The notes beneath the pieces are model-generated. The model was not told the DNA's origin, did no database searches, and worked only from the letters and a program-made list of their open reading frames with translations. From Spirosoma agri (GTDB lineage Bacteria; Bacteroidota; Bacteroidia; Cytophagales; Spirosomataceae), in contig NZ_JAAGNZ010000001.1 in NCBI RefSeq assembly GCF_010747415.1, forward strand, positions 2,108,001 through 2,172,000: a DNA stretch of 64,000 nt, written 5' to 3'. Positions 53,510 to 62,968 of the stretch are shown here, in pieces. The first letter of the stretch is position 1. Each line of letters starts with the position of its first letter. Both the position numbers and the translations under genes were made by a program.

Positions 53510-56323
53510 TTACGAACGGGGCCGACCGCTGCGTCCACTGCCGCCACTGGCTGGCGTTGTCTGCTGCTGTTGCTGACCCCCACCGTTATTGTCGCCACCG
53601 CCGTCGCCATCTTTCACGTCGTCGTTGTTGATCGATCGCCGGCTTCTACGAGGGCTGTCAAAGCTCATTTTGCCGAGTTTGTAGCTGAACGTTAACCGAA
53701 CACCCGCGTTGTAGAAGTTCGTCACTGCTTTTTGCGTCAGGATGGGCGACGAGAGTTCAGACGTCATCGTGAATGGGTGGTTGAGGAAGTTTTCCGCAGC
53801 CAGGCCAATGCTGGTCTTTTTGTTGTTGAATTCTTTTCGCATGCCCACGTTGTAGAAGTACATGCTGGTCTGGTAACCCTGCAACTGGATCTGCTTGCCC
53901 CGCATGCCACCGAACGCCTGGAAGGCCCAACCATTTGCAAGGTTCACGCTGCCGTTGATACGACCCGAAATGACCCAGCCCGAGTTGGAGGCCGAATAGA
54001 TCGGATTGGCATTGTTGTTGGTTAGGCTGACATGGTAGAGGTCAATACCACCACCGAGTTGCAGTTTGGAGAACAGCGTTCCATTCCCGAACAGGTTGAG
54101 GCCATACGCATCCTGATGACCAACGTTCTGGTAACTGGTCCGAATCACCTGCTGAAGAACGGGGTTCGTTGGGTCGCCAAATGATTGCTGCGATACGTCC
54201 CGAACGGCTGTGATCTCGTTGTTCGTACGCCGGGCAAACAGCGATGCGTTCAGGTACAGACCCTTGATGTTGGCACTGGTGCTGAATTCAACGTTGTCGG
54301 TCAATTCAGGCGACAGATAGGGGTTACCAATTGTAATGTTCGTCGGGTTGGCCGCATTGATGTTCGGGTTCAGGAACTGAATACCAGGTCGCTGAATCCG
54401 GCGGTTATACGCCAGTTTGATGATCTTACCACCACCCAGACTTTTCGAGATGTTCAAGCTTGGAACGATGTTCCCGTAATCAGGGATGGACGTTGCCTGT
54501 CCGGCTGATTCATTGCTGAACTTGGCATTGATAAAGGTATATTCGTACCGGGCACCCGCCTTGATCGTGAATTTGCTCTTGGTTGTCAGCGTATAAGACA
54601 GGTACGAAGCGGCAATGTTCTGATCGTAGAAGAGCGTATTGCCCAGGCGGCTTGGGTCAGTTTGGTAGGCTCCTTCAGCTCCGTTTGCCAGGAAGTACTG
54701 ATATTCACTGTTCGCCTGACGGAAGATACCCTTAGCCCCAATTTCCAGTAATTGATTCTGTTTGATGGGCGTCTGGTAATCTACCTGCAAGGTCGATTCC
54801 TGGTTATAGCTCGTGTTGTCGTTTTTCTGACGGGCGGTAATCGTTTCAAAATCAGTGCCGCTCAGAATGTCCGCTACGAAGTTGTTCGTGCGGTTGTTAC
54901 GGCTATACAGGGCCAGCACACTAAATTCCTGCTGGGGCTTGTAGGTCTTCGTGTAGGTTATGTTGCCATCGACGGTTCCCGATAAATCCTTTGTCTGTAC
55001 ATTCCGATCGTTCAGGCTGGGGAAGTAGCCGTTCGGTTGAAACGTTTGGGTCAGCAGGTTATACTGGTTAGCCGTACCATTTCGGGCTCCGTAACGCAGA
55101 CTGGCCGTTAGTGAGGTCGTTTTGTTGATGTCATAATCCCAACCCAGCTGGTAGTTACCGAACAGGCGCTGACTCAGGGTGTTGGCTGTTTGAAGCGTAC
55201 GGGTCGTACCGGCACTCGATGTGGTGGTCTGGTCATTCATGAACGATCCTTTCACGTTGTACTCGGCCCGGCCAAATCCGCTCAGGCTGAAACCCATCTT
55301 GCCCGTACGATAATTACCGTTCAGACCGAGGTTACTGCCCCGGTTGCCTCCGCCCCCGTCTACATTGAGCGTAGCTCCCTGAAGATTATTTTTCTTGGTC
55401 ACGATGTTGATGATACCCGCCGACCCTTCTGCATCGTATTTGGCGGAGGGACTAGTGATCACTTCAACCGTTTTGATCATATCCGCCGGAATCTGTTTCA
55501 GCGCGTCAGCAACGCTACTGGCCACGATCGTAGACGGCTTGTTGTTGATCAGAACCGTTACGTTGCTGCTCCCGCGAAGGCTAACGTTCCCGTCCATGTC
55601 GACGGCCAGCATAGGCACTTTGCGCATGATGTCGGTGGCATCACCCCCTTTGGCGGTAATGTCTTTATCGGCGTTATAAACCAGCCGGTCCACTTTTTCT
55701 TCGATCAGAGCGGCCTGACCAACCACATTCACCTCTTTCAGCGTCCGAACGTCAGATGAGATTTTTATGGTGCCGAGATTGATGTCACTGCCACGCTCGA
55801 TGGTGATGATGTTTGACCGTTTGTCTTTGTAGCCGATAAACGAATATTGGAGCCGGTACTTGCCCGGTGCCAGTTTAGGCAGTACAAACTTTCCGGAAGC
55901 ATCGGCGGTAGTGCCGTCGATGGGCTTATTGGTCGCCGTGTTAAGCAGCGCGATGGTTGCAAATTCAACTGGTTTGTTGCTCGATGAATCGACCAGAGCG
56001 CCAGAAATCTTACCGTTACCGCGAGCAATAGGCTCCGCTTCAGAACCCGTTGTTCCCGGTCTCGGCTGATCAGTAGTGGCTGGCGCAACGGCCTCTTTGG
56101 TGGGGCTGGCCGGCATCGTGAACGTGTCGGGAGGAGTCGTGGCAGGGGTGCCGGTAGCACTGCCGGGGGTGGTGCTGACCGGTGCTGCGAAGGGGTCGGG
56201 TGTGGTTGTAGCAGGTGTCCCAGCGGCTGGCGTCCCAGCTCCAGTCGGCACCTGGGCAACAGCCGCTGGAACGCCAGCCGCTGTTGAACCAACGATGAGT
56301 ATAGAAAGTAATAGCGTTTTCAT
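53510..56323 (-). CDS. TonB-dependent receptor / outer membrane beta-barrel protein
   Basis: 937 residues. Signal peptide (about 1-23), then an unusual Pro/Thr/Ala-rich linker (about 24-100), a carboxypeptidase-regulatory-like domain (about 103-195; GALVDSSSNKPVEFATIALL), a plug (about 210-320; NVSLRGSSNVTVLINNKP and SAKYDAEGSAGIINIVTK) and a beta-barrel to about 885. A hydrophilic Arg/Asp/Gly/Gln tail of about 50 residues follows. It belongs to the 'outer membrane beta-barrel' receptors of Bacteroidota that lack SusD partners; substrate unknown. The tail and the linker are low in complexity. A terminator-like hairpin follows. Confidence 0.92.
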   Translation of the reverse strand: MKTLLLSILIVGSTAAGVPAAVAQVPTGAGTPAAGTPATTTPDPFAAPVSTTPGSATGTPATTPPDTFTMPASPTKEAVAPATTDQPRPGTTGSEAEPIARGNGKISGALVDSSSNKPVEFATIALLNTATNKPIDGTTADASGKFVLPKLAPGKYRLQYSFIGYKDKRSNIITIERGSDINLGTIKISSDVRTLKEVNVVGQAALIEEKVDRLVYNADKDITAKGGDATDIMRKVPMLAVDMDGNVSLRGSSNVTVLINNKPSTIVASSVADALKQIPADMIKTVEVITSPSAKYDAEGSAGIINIVTKKNNLQGATLNVDGGGGNRGSNLGLNGNYRTGKMGFSLSGFGRAEYNVKGSFMNDQTTTSSAGTTRTLQTANTLSQRLFGNYQLGWDYDINKTTSLTASLRYGARNGTANQYNLLTQTFQPNGYFPSLNDRNVQTKDLSGTVDGNITYTKTYKPQQEFSVLALYSRNNRTNNFVADILSGTDFETITARQKNDNTSYNQESTLQVDYQTPIKQNQLLEIGAKGIFRQANSEYQYFLANGAEGAYQTDPSRLGNTLFYDQNIAASYLSYTLTTKSKFTIKAGARYEYTFINAKFSNESAGQATSIPDYGNIVPSLNISKSLGGGKIIKLAYNRRIQRPGIQFLNPNINAANPTNITIGNPYLSPELTDNVEFSTSANIKGLYLNASLFARRTNNEITAVRDVSQQSFGDPTNPVLQQVIRTSYQNVGHQDAYGLNLFGNGTLFSKLQLGGGIDLYHVSLTNNNANPIYSASNSGWVISGRINGSVNLANGWAFQAFGGMRGKQIQLQGYQTSMYFYNVGMRKEFNNKKTSIGLAAENFLNHPFTMTSELSSPILTQKAVTNFYNAGVRLTFSYKLGKMSFDSPRRSRRSINNDDVKDGDGGGDNNGGGQQQQQTTPASGGSGRSGRPRS

Positions 56324-56499
56324 GACATTCGGAATTGACGATCCAAAGGTGCACTCAGGAGTGGTCGTAGCGAAATCAATTTGGCCGAATGCCGATTTTT
56401 GAACGCCGAAGCGGGGGATTGAGGGGTGGAAGGAAATGACTTTGCCGTTTCTAAATAGACAGGAACCGAGCCCAGACGAACCGAACTCGAGTCCCTGAA

Positions 56500-57420
56500 C
56501 TACTCGTCGCGTTCTTTTAAAACGCTCGTAAAACTCTTCGGTATGGGGGCTTCAAATCGCAAAGGTTCGCCGGTAATCGGATGCTCAAACGCCAGCACCT
56601 CCGCGTGCAGACCCAGCCGACCGATTGGATCGGAGGTAGCTCCGTATTTGGTATCGCCCACAATCGGATGACCGATGTCCTGCATGTGGACGCGTATCTG
56701 GTTTTTCCGGCCCGTTTCCAGTTCCAGTTCCAGCAGGGCGAAATGCGGTGTGGCTCTCGCTACCGCGTAGTTCGTAACTGACAGATACCCATTATCCGGA
56801 TTCTGGCTGGAATAAACGATCAGGGCTTTGCTTTCCCGCAGATACGACGTGATCGTGCCTTTTGGCGGCTCGGGTACCCCTTCCACCAGCGCGACGTACG
56901 TTCGTTCCTTGGTCGTTGCGTTCCAGGATTCCTGCATCAACTTCTGTACCCGTTCGCTCTTGGCAAACATCATCACGCCCGACGTTTCGCGGTCGAGCCG
57001 GTGAATGATAAATATTTTGTTTTTAGGGTCTTCCTTCTTGATATAGTCGCTCAGAATGCTGTAGGCGGTCCGGTCCCTTTCCTTATTCGTCGCCATGGAG
57101 AGCAAACCGGCCTGCTTGTTGATCACGATCAGGTGCTCGTCTTCAAAGAGCAGCGTAAGGCCGCGATACTGGGTCGTTTCGGGAGCCCGGTTGGCGGCCA
57201 CAAGTACGGTCTGACCCGCACGCAAGGGGTGGTTGAACTGCGTATAGACTTTTCCGTCAACCAGAATCTGTTTGTTCCGCAGCAGTGATTTAATATTATT
57301 CCTGTTTTTGTGCGGCAGATTGACAACCAGAAAGTCCATTAGCTGGGCTGGTTCTACAACGGTTAGCTGGGTGTCGGAGCGTTGGCCGCGTTTCCGGCGG
57401 GGTTGATCGGTATTATCCAT
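56500..57420 (-). CDS. RluA-family pseudouridine synthase
   Basis: 306 residues. An S4 RNA-binding domain (about 25-80; RNNIKSLLRNKQILVDGKVY) precedes the catalytic domain with the RluA motif HRLDRETSGVMMFAK, whose Asp (near residue 145) is the catalytic nucleophile. It isomerises uridine in rRNA or tRNA in the cytoplasm. Target position cannot be told from sequence alone. Lies head-to-head with the FIST gene across 270 bp. Confidence 0.93.
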   Translation of the reverse strand: MDNTDQPRRKRGQRSDTQLTVVEPAQLMDFLVVNLPHKNRNNIKSLLRNKQILVDGKVYTQFNHPLRAGQTVLVAANRAPETTQYRGLTLLFEDEHLIVINKQAGLLSMATNKERDRTAYSILSDYIKKEDPKNKIFIIHRLDRETSGVMMFAKSERVQKLMQESWNATTKERTYVALVEGVPEPPKGTITSYLRESKALIVYSSQNPDNGYLSVTNYAVARATPHFALLELELETGRKNQIRVHMQDIGHPIVGDTKYGATSDPIGRLGLHAEVLAFEHPITGEPLRFEAPIPKSFTSVLKERDE

Positions 57421-57597
57421 TGGGCAAAGATACGGTTTCGTCTGCTTATCACACGCTTGCTCTGCCTAGCGAGTTTGGTTTCCAGCCCTGGACCCGATCA
57501 AACGCTCCGACCGCCATTTTAACAGTTAAGGCGTCATGGGCAGATTTGTATCTGTATAAGTAGGTGAAAAGGTGATATGGTAAAATAATAGCGATGA

Positions 57598-57629
57598 TTG
57601 TCATTTAATAGTAAACTTATTTATATTTC
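57598..57629 (+). promoter_or_regulatory. Candidate promoter of the FIST-kinase operon
   Basis: TTG at 57598-57600 and TATATTTC at 57622-57629 (one mismatch from TAnnTTTG) with a 21-bp spacer, in the AT-rich stretch before the ATG at 57691. The spacing fits a Bacteroidota promoter; the predicted start is about 55 bp upstream of the gene. Confidence 0.4.
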
Positions 57630-57690
57630 GTACTCCAATTGCGTTCATTAACGGTACTCTATTTTTTAACTGAATTTTTCATACCATACC

Positions 57691-58830
57691 ATGAGAATAG
57701 GTCAGACCAGATATGCTGACGGTAGCTGGGAAAACGTGTCTGAAACACCGGGTTTTTTACCCGAAAAAGCAAATCTGGTACTGGCTTTTGGTGAGCGACG
57801 CGTACTGGAAACGACGAGTCCCTATGAACACCTGTGTCGTCTTTATCCAACCGCTGCCATCGTCATCAATTCCACATCCGGCGAAATACTGGCCGATAAA
57901 GTCTCTGACAATTCAATTGTCGTTACCGCGATCGAACTGGAAAAAACCGCCGTTCGGACGGTTCAGATCGACATCACCGATCACAAGCAGAGTTCTCAGG
58001 CCGGTGAGCAAATTGCCTCTTCGCTGGATGGCGACGATCTGGCCGTTATTCTTCTTATCTCCGATGGCAGCGTTGTGAACGGGAGTGATCTGATCGCGGC
58101 CAGTAACCGATGCCTGAACCGTCTGGTGCCTGTCATTGGTGGTCTGGCGGGTGACGGAGACCGTTTTGAACGAACTGTGGTGGGGGTCAATCAGAATCCC
58201 GAACCAGGAAAAGTCGTTGGGATTGGTTTGTATGGCCAGGGCCTGAAGATCGGGCACGGGAGCCGGGGTGGCTGGGACGTATTCGGCCCCGAACGCGAAG
58301 TGACCAAATCGTCTTACAATGAATTATATGAGATCGATGGCCGGATGGCGCTGGATCTTTATAAAGATTACTTGGGAAAATACGCCGAAGGGTTGCCCGG
58401 AACGGCATTACTGTTCCCGTTATCGATTCGTATAACCCCTGATTCACAACCATTGGTACGGACAATTCTGTCGATCAACGAGGCTACCAAAAGCATGATC
58501 TTTGCCGGTGATATTCCGCAGGGGGCCCGCGTTCGATTCATGCGTGCCAATCTGGACCGGTTGATCGATGCCTCGGCTACCGCTGCCCAGACATCATTGC
58601 AACAGTTGGGCACAACTCCCGAACTGGCTCTGCTTATCAGTTGCGTGGGTCGCAAACTGGTATTGGGACAGCGGACGGAAGAAGAGGTTGAAGTGGCCCG
58701 CGACATTTTCGGTCATCAGCCGGTGATGACCGGCTTTTACGCCTACGGTGAAATTGCACCGGCAGGACCTGCCTCGCCGGGGGAACTCCACAACCAGACC
58801 ATGACCATAACGATCTTATCGGAACAATAA
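57691..58830 (+). CDS. FIST-domain signal sensor protein
   Basis: 379 residues without membrane helices. FIST N-terminal part: KANLVLAFGERR, then a VINSTSGEI segment, VILLISDGSVVNGSDLI and VPVIGGLAGDGDRF; FIST C-terminal part from about 225, with LISCVGRKLVLGQRTEEEVE and GFYAYGEIAP, the diagnostic end of the domain. FIST proteins are proposed small-ligand sensors, often tied to two-component signalling. The next gene, a hybrid kinase with no sensory domain of its own, begins 3 bp after the stop, so this is probably its sensor in a soluble complex. Confidence 0.93.
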   Translation: MRIGQTRYADGSWENVSETPGFLPEKANLVLAFGERRVLETTSPYEHLCRLYPTAAIVINSTSGEILADKVSDNSIVVTAIELEKTAVRTVQIDITDHKQSSQAGEQIASSLDGDDLAVILLISDGSVVNGSDLIAASNRCLNRLVPVIGGLAGDGDRFERTVVGVNQNPEPGKVVGIGLYGQGLKIGHGSRGGWDVFGPEREVTKSSYNELYEIDGRMALDLYKDYLGKYAEGLPGTALLFPLSIRITPDSQPLVRTILSINEATKSMIFAGDIPQGARVRFMRANLDRLIDASATAAQTSLQQLGTTPELALLISCVGRKLVLGQRTEEEVEVARDIFGHQPVMTGFYAYGEIAPAGPASPGELHNQTMTITILSEQ

Positions 58831-58833
58831 GCA

Positions 58834-60363
58834 ATGGATGTCAATTCGCTACACAAAATACTGAAACGTCAGATCAGCAAACATCTAACGCCGGATTGTC
58901 TAGAACACGATCGTTTTCAACAGTTTATCCAGGCTGTCAATGAGTCCTACCTGAATTTTGATCGGGACAAAGAATTACTGGAACACTCGGCCTCGCTCAA
59001 TGATCGTGAGTATTCCGACATAAATGATAAACTAAAGGACGAGGTCAGCCAGCGGAGCCAGTCGGTTGAAAAACTGATCGAAGCAATTCATTTGATCGAA
59101 GTGCCGGACGGTGAAACCATTGTGGGCGCTGATACTAACAACCTGGTGGGATTGGTCGATTTTCTGCAACGCCAGATCGAGTACCGGAAACGGATTGAAG
59201 ACGAGCTGCGTAGTGCTAAGGAGGTGGCCGAAAATGCTACGCAGGCCAAGTCGGACTTTCTGTCGATGATGAGCCACGAAATTCGGACGCCACTCAATGG
59301 TATCGTTGGCATGACCTACCTGATGCTCCAGGAGGAAGTGCCGCCTGCGTTGACGGAAAATCTCAAGACGCTTCAGTTCTCCATCGAGCATCTTCAGGCG
59401 CTGATTAACGATATTCTGGATTTCAGCAAAATTGAAGCCGGTAAAGTTGAGCTGGAAGAAGTCAATTTCGATTTCAAGCAGCTTGTGTCCAATATCAAAC
59501 GGGCACAGCAGGCCAAAGCGCAGGAAAATAGCAATCGAATCCGGTTAATGGTCGACGATGATATTCCGAATACGCTGGTCGGTGACTCACTCCGGATCGG
59601 GCAGGTTCTGACCAATCTGGTGTCCAACGCGATCAAATTTACGCATAACGGAACGATCACCATTGAGCTGTCGCTGGAGCAGCGCACCGAAGAACGGGCT
59701 TCGATTTACGTATCCGTTCAGGATACCGGCATTGGTATTGCCCCGGAGAAACAGGAGGCCATCTTCACCATGTTTACACAGGCAAATTCAGCCACGACTC
59801 GCAAGTTTGGCGGAACGGGTCTGGGTCTGGTCATTACCAAGCGATTGCTGGAACTGCATGGCAGCGCTATTCGGATCGAGAGCGAAGAGGGTAGGGGTGC
59901 TACGTTTTCGTTTACGCTCGATCTAGCGATCAGTCAGGCATCGGCCCCGACAATGTCGACCCCTGATGCGGTTGATAACGTGACGCTGAAAGGATTGAAG
60001 ATTTTACTGGTCGAAGATTATCCGGTGAACGTGAAGGTAGCGATGAAGTTTCTGACCATGTGGGGTATTGAGGTAGAAACAGCCGAAAATGGCTTGATCG
60101 GGTATAATAAATGCCGGGAAGGACAGTTCGATCTGGTGCTGATGGACTTGCAGATGCCCGTTATGGATGGGTATACCGCTGCGCAGGAAATTCAGAAGAT
60201 TAACGCCGATCTGCCCATCATTGCCCTCACGGCATCGGCCACGTTCAGCAACCGGGACCGGGCCGTGCTGGTCGGTATGGTTGACTACGTTACCAAGCCG
60301 TTTAACCCGAAGGATCTGTTCGCCAAAATTGCGAAGTACAGCCAACGACACCTGGCCCTATAG
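58834..60363 (+). CDS. Hybrid histidine kinase (HisKA, HATPase, receiver), cytoplasmic
   Basis: 509 residues, no membrane helix. An N-terminal helical region (about 1-130, with coiled-coil character and no PAS or GAF fold I can see) leads to the H-box SMMSHEIRTPLNG (His148), the N-box LVSNAIKFT, and G boxes DTGIGIAPE and GGTGLGL, then a receiver domain with phospho-acceptor Asp438 in LMDLQMPVMDG. Phosphate would pass His148 to Asp438 and then to the Hpt protein encoded next. The absence of a sensor domain and the adjacent FIST gene indicate a split sensor kinase. Confidence 0.94.
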   Translation: MDVNSLHKILKRQISKHLTPDCLEHDRFQQFIQAVNESYLNFDRDKELLEHSASLNDREYSDINDKLKDEVSQRSQSVEKLIEAIHLIEVPDGETIVGADTNNLVGLVDFLQRQIEYRKRIEDELRSAKEVAENATQAKSDFLSMMSHEIRTPLNGIVGMTYLMLQEEVPPALTENLKTLQFSIEHLQALINDILDFSKIEAGKVELEEVNFDFKQLVSNIKRAQQAKAQENSNRIRLMVDDDIPNTLVGDSLRIGQVLTNLVSNAIKFTHNGTITIELSLEQRTEERASIYVSVQDTGIGIAPEKQEAIFTMFTQANSATTRKFGGTGLGLVITKRLLELHGSAIRIESEEGRGATFSFTLDLAISQASAPTMSTPDAVDNVTLKGLKILLVEDYPVNVKVAMKFLTMWGIEVETAENGLIGYNKCREGQFDLVLMDLQMPVMDGYTAAQEIQKINADLPIIALTASATFSNRDRAVLVGMVDYVTKPFNPKDLFAKIAKYSQRHLAL

Positions 60364-60417
60364 GCATTGCCATCAAATGACAGCATAGGTACAAATCAGT
60401 ATAATAGGAAAATCGAT

Positions 60418-60786
60418 ATGACGACTATAGTACATTCCATTGATTACGAACGACTTCGGAAATTGCACAGCCATGACGAGCGGCTCATTATCAACGTCCT
60501 CACGTTGATTCTGGATGAAGTGCTGCCTGATTTCGACACGATAGAAGCCAACATTCAGAAGCAGGAGTGGGCAGAGGCCGCCCATACGGCCCATCAGCTA
60601 ATACCCTGGGTTGGCATGGCGGGGTTGACATCGCTGGAAAACGAGCTGCGTACGTTTGAACAGGTGGCTAAACGGAATCCCAACGCCGATGACATTCGAT
60701 CCGCCTGGTATCAGTTCAGAGCGGGACTCGACGAAGCCATACCGCTACTTCAGCAGGAGTTAACAAATCTGGAAGGCAAACGCTAG
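60418..60786 (+). CDS. Hpt-domain phosphotransfer protein
   Basis: 122 residues from the ATG at 60418 (MTTIVHSIDYERL). A four-helix-bundle pattern with AHTAHQLIPWVGMAGL; His59 is the phosphotransfer His. The Lys and Gly normally after the His (HxLKG) are replaced by Ile-Pro, which is unusual for the family but leaves the His in place. It follows the hybrid kinase and should relay phosphate to a regulator encoded elsewhere, because no output regulator is in this operon. Confidence 0.82.
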   Translation: MTTIVHSIDYERLRKLHSHDERLIINVLTLILDEVLPDFDTIEANIQKQEWAEAAHTAHQLIPWVGMAGLTSLENELRTFEQVAKRNPNADDIRSAWYQFRAGLDEAIPLLQQELTNLEGKR

Positions 60787-60810
60787 GCGGCTTACGCCCT
60801 TGCCGTTCGC

Positions 60811-61590
60811 CTATTTACCGAGCCATTCTTTAAACTCGGTCATGCGGTCTCCGCTGACAAATACTTCATGTTTTGATTTTGGCGTCAGGTCAATTTTGAG
60901 CTTACCGGCGGAAAAGGTATGAATGGTCTGAATAGCAGGCAGCGACACCAGAAACTGACGACTGATCCGGAAAAACTGACGGGGGTTAAGCAATTGAGTG
61001 AGTTTGTCCAGACTGTAGTCAACCGGTAGATTCAACCCGTCTTTCGTGACCAGAAAAACGATTTTTTCTTCGAGGTAAAAGAAGGCGATGTCATGCGTGC
61101 TGATGCTCCGGATCTTGCTGCCAACCGTAATCATGAAGCGGTCTTTATAGTCGGTCTGCGTCGATTTGCCGATCAGGTTCAGCAGCGTATCCAGATCGGG
61201 AGCGGGCGGACTCGCCTGGCCAAACTGCTTTTTCAGGGCTTTGAACTTTTCGATAGCCGCCACTAATTCGTCGTAATTGATCGGTTTGAGCAGATAATCG
61301 ATGCTGTTCACTTTGAACGCCTGAATCATATATTCGTCGTAGGCAGTCGTAAAAATGACAGGTGTTGTCAGGTTCGCCTGTTCAAAGATTCGAAAACCCA
61401 GATCGTCTTCCAGGTGAATATCCATGAACACCAGATCAATGGCCGGCCGGTCGGACCGGCCCAGCCAGGCAACGGCTTCAGCAACAGAGGGGATTTGCGC
61501 TAGTACATTGATCGTCGGATCGTATTTGTTAAGAAGACTTTCCAGCCGCTTGGCGGTCAGGTTTTCGTCTTCGATGATAACAACGTTCAT
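60811..61590 (-). CDS. LytTR-family response regulator
   Basis: 259 residues from the ATG at 61590 (MNVVIIEDENLTAKRL); the frame to 61632 is atypical. Receiver domain with Glu-Asp acid pair, phospho-acceptor Asp in LVFMDIHLEDD and Lys in YLLKPIN; a Gln/Pro linker; then a LytTR DNA-binding domain (about 155-259; RFMITVGSKIRSI, then FFRISRQFLVSL). It pairs with the LytS-type kinase 48 bp upstream. This class is often involved in cell-surface or metabolic control in Bacteroidota; target genes unknown. Confidence 0.94.
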   Translation of the reverse strand: MNVVIIEDENLTAKRLESLLNKYDPTINVLAQIPSVAEAVAWLGRSDRPAIDLVFMDIHLEDDLGFRIFEQANLTTPVIFTTAYDEYMIQAFKVNSIDYLLKPINYDELVAAIEKFKALKKQFGQASPPAPDLDTLLNLIGKSTQTDYKDRFMITVGSKIRSISTHDIAFFYLEEKIVFLVTKDGLNLPVDYSLDKLTQLLNPRQFFRISRQFLVSLPAIQTIHTFSAGKLKIDLTPKSKHEVFVSGDRMTEFKEWLGK

Positions 61591-61638
61591 ACGTGTAAAA
61601 AGTAATGAAGTAAAAGGGCGAACGGGTACCATACGGCG

Positions 61639-62802
61639 CTACGTTGCCGTTCGCTCGTTCAATAGAGGAATCTTCACAATGAAGGCTCCTTCGTTCTCGC
61701 CAACCCATACGGGCTGATCGGTCAGCAGCGCATAACGCGTAATGATGTTCTGTAGCCCAACGCCCGTTGAATTTTCGGACTGTGGGCGCGGTTGTAAGTT
61801 GTTCTGTACCAGCAAACAATCGCCCTCGAGTTGAATGTAGACGTGCAGCGGCTCTTTGGTCGACATCCGGTTGTGCTTCACCGCATTTTCGACCAGCAAC
61901 TGCAAAGTCAGCGGAGCAATGCTATACCGGGTCTGGTCCGCTTCGGGCACGTTAATGACCACATCGAACTTGTTTTCGAAGCGAATATTCAGCAAAAAAC
62001 GGTAGGCCTGAATGAACTCCAGTTCGGTTTTCAGCAGTACCCGCTCATTGTCTTTCTGCTCCAGAATATAGCGGTATGCCCTTGATAACTGATCGATGAA
62101 TTTCTCCGATAGTTCGGCATCCGCATGTACCAGTGACGATAAAATGCTAAGACTGTTGAACAGAAAATGCGGATTGACCTGGCTTTTCAGGGCCGCAAAC
62201 TGTGCCTGAACATTTTCTTTTTCCAGTCGTTCGGCCCGTACCTGCACGGCTTCCAGCTGGCGTTGAGCCCGGCGGTTGGAGGCCAGATAAAAAGCCGATA
62301 ACATCGCCATGACCGTCAAGCCGTTGTTTGTCCGTCGGCGCTGGTCGCGGTTTTTGCGACGATCCTCCGACATAGGCTGCTGCGGATTGGGTCGTTGTGC
62401 CCGTGTTTCCTGCTCACGCACGATACCAAAACCGCGTTGCAGCGTATCATCGACACTGTGCCAGAGCGTGTAAAACGCTATATTGAAAACAACCGCCAGT
62501 GCGCTGGCAATGCCCAGCGTTGCCAGTTGGGCCGGAATGCCGAACTCAACGACGAACCCTTCGCCGAACCGACTGAAAAGCCGTTGCTGTATCCACTCGG
62601 TTACGTTGAGCCAGGCGTAAAAAAATAAAATGCTGAGCAGCGTTTCCAACATCCAGAACGGAATGTTGCGCATGATGAGCGCCCAGCTGAAAACCGATAC
62701 ATTGATGTATAGCCGAATAGGCCAGTAAATAACAAACACGCTCAGCGCGAGTTGCCATTTCTGTCGGTTCGTCAGGCGGTGGGTCAGGGTGGATACTGTC
62801 AT
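61639..62802 (-). CDS. LytS-type sensor histidine kinase
   Basis: 387 residues. Three helices at about 15-35, 45-65 and 88-110, then a basic/Pro/Gln loop (about 120-155), a further hydrophobic helix (about 160-175), a short coiled coil, and the His_kinase (PF06580) domain with phospho-acceptor in SQVNPHFLFNSL; the ATPase has LVENAVKHNR and GVGLQNI. The sensor is membrane-embedded with little periplasmic mass. Forms the two-component pair with the LytTR regulator. Confidence 0.93.
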   Translation of the reverse strand: MTVSTLTHRLTNRQKWQLALSVFVIYWPIRLYINVSVFSWALIMRNIPFWMLETLLSILFFYAWLNVTEWIQQRLFSRFGEGFVVEFGIPAQLATLGIASALAVVFNIAFYTLWHSVDDTLQRGFGIVREQETRAQRPNPQQPMSEDRRKNRDQRRRTNNGLTVMAMLSAFYLASNRRAQRQLEAVQVRAERLEKENVQAQFAALKSQVNPHFLFNSLSILSSLVHADAELSEKFIDQLSRAYRYILEQKDNERVLLKTELEFIQAYRFLLNIRFENKFDVVINVPEADQTRYSIAPLTLQLLVENAVKHNRMSTKEPLHVYIQLEGDCLLVQNNLQPRPQSENSTGVGLQNIITRYALLTDQPVWVGENEGAFIVKIPLLNERTAT

Positions 62803-62968
62803 TAGACAAAGCTACTGATAGTCACTGCCGGACAAAAAAGAAACCGGCGGAATGCCCGTTTCGGGAATCCGAATGACGCCATTCAGTTTATGAGTAGAGA
62901 CCAATCGTACAAGGGCTGCGTGTTGCTATCAGTCTAACCCCTATTTTTACCGCAAAACCCCTTCGTAC

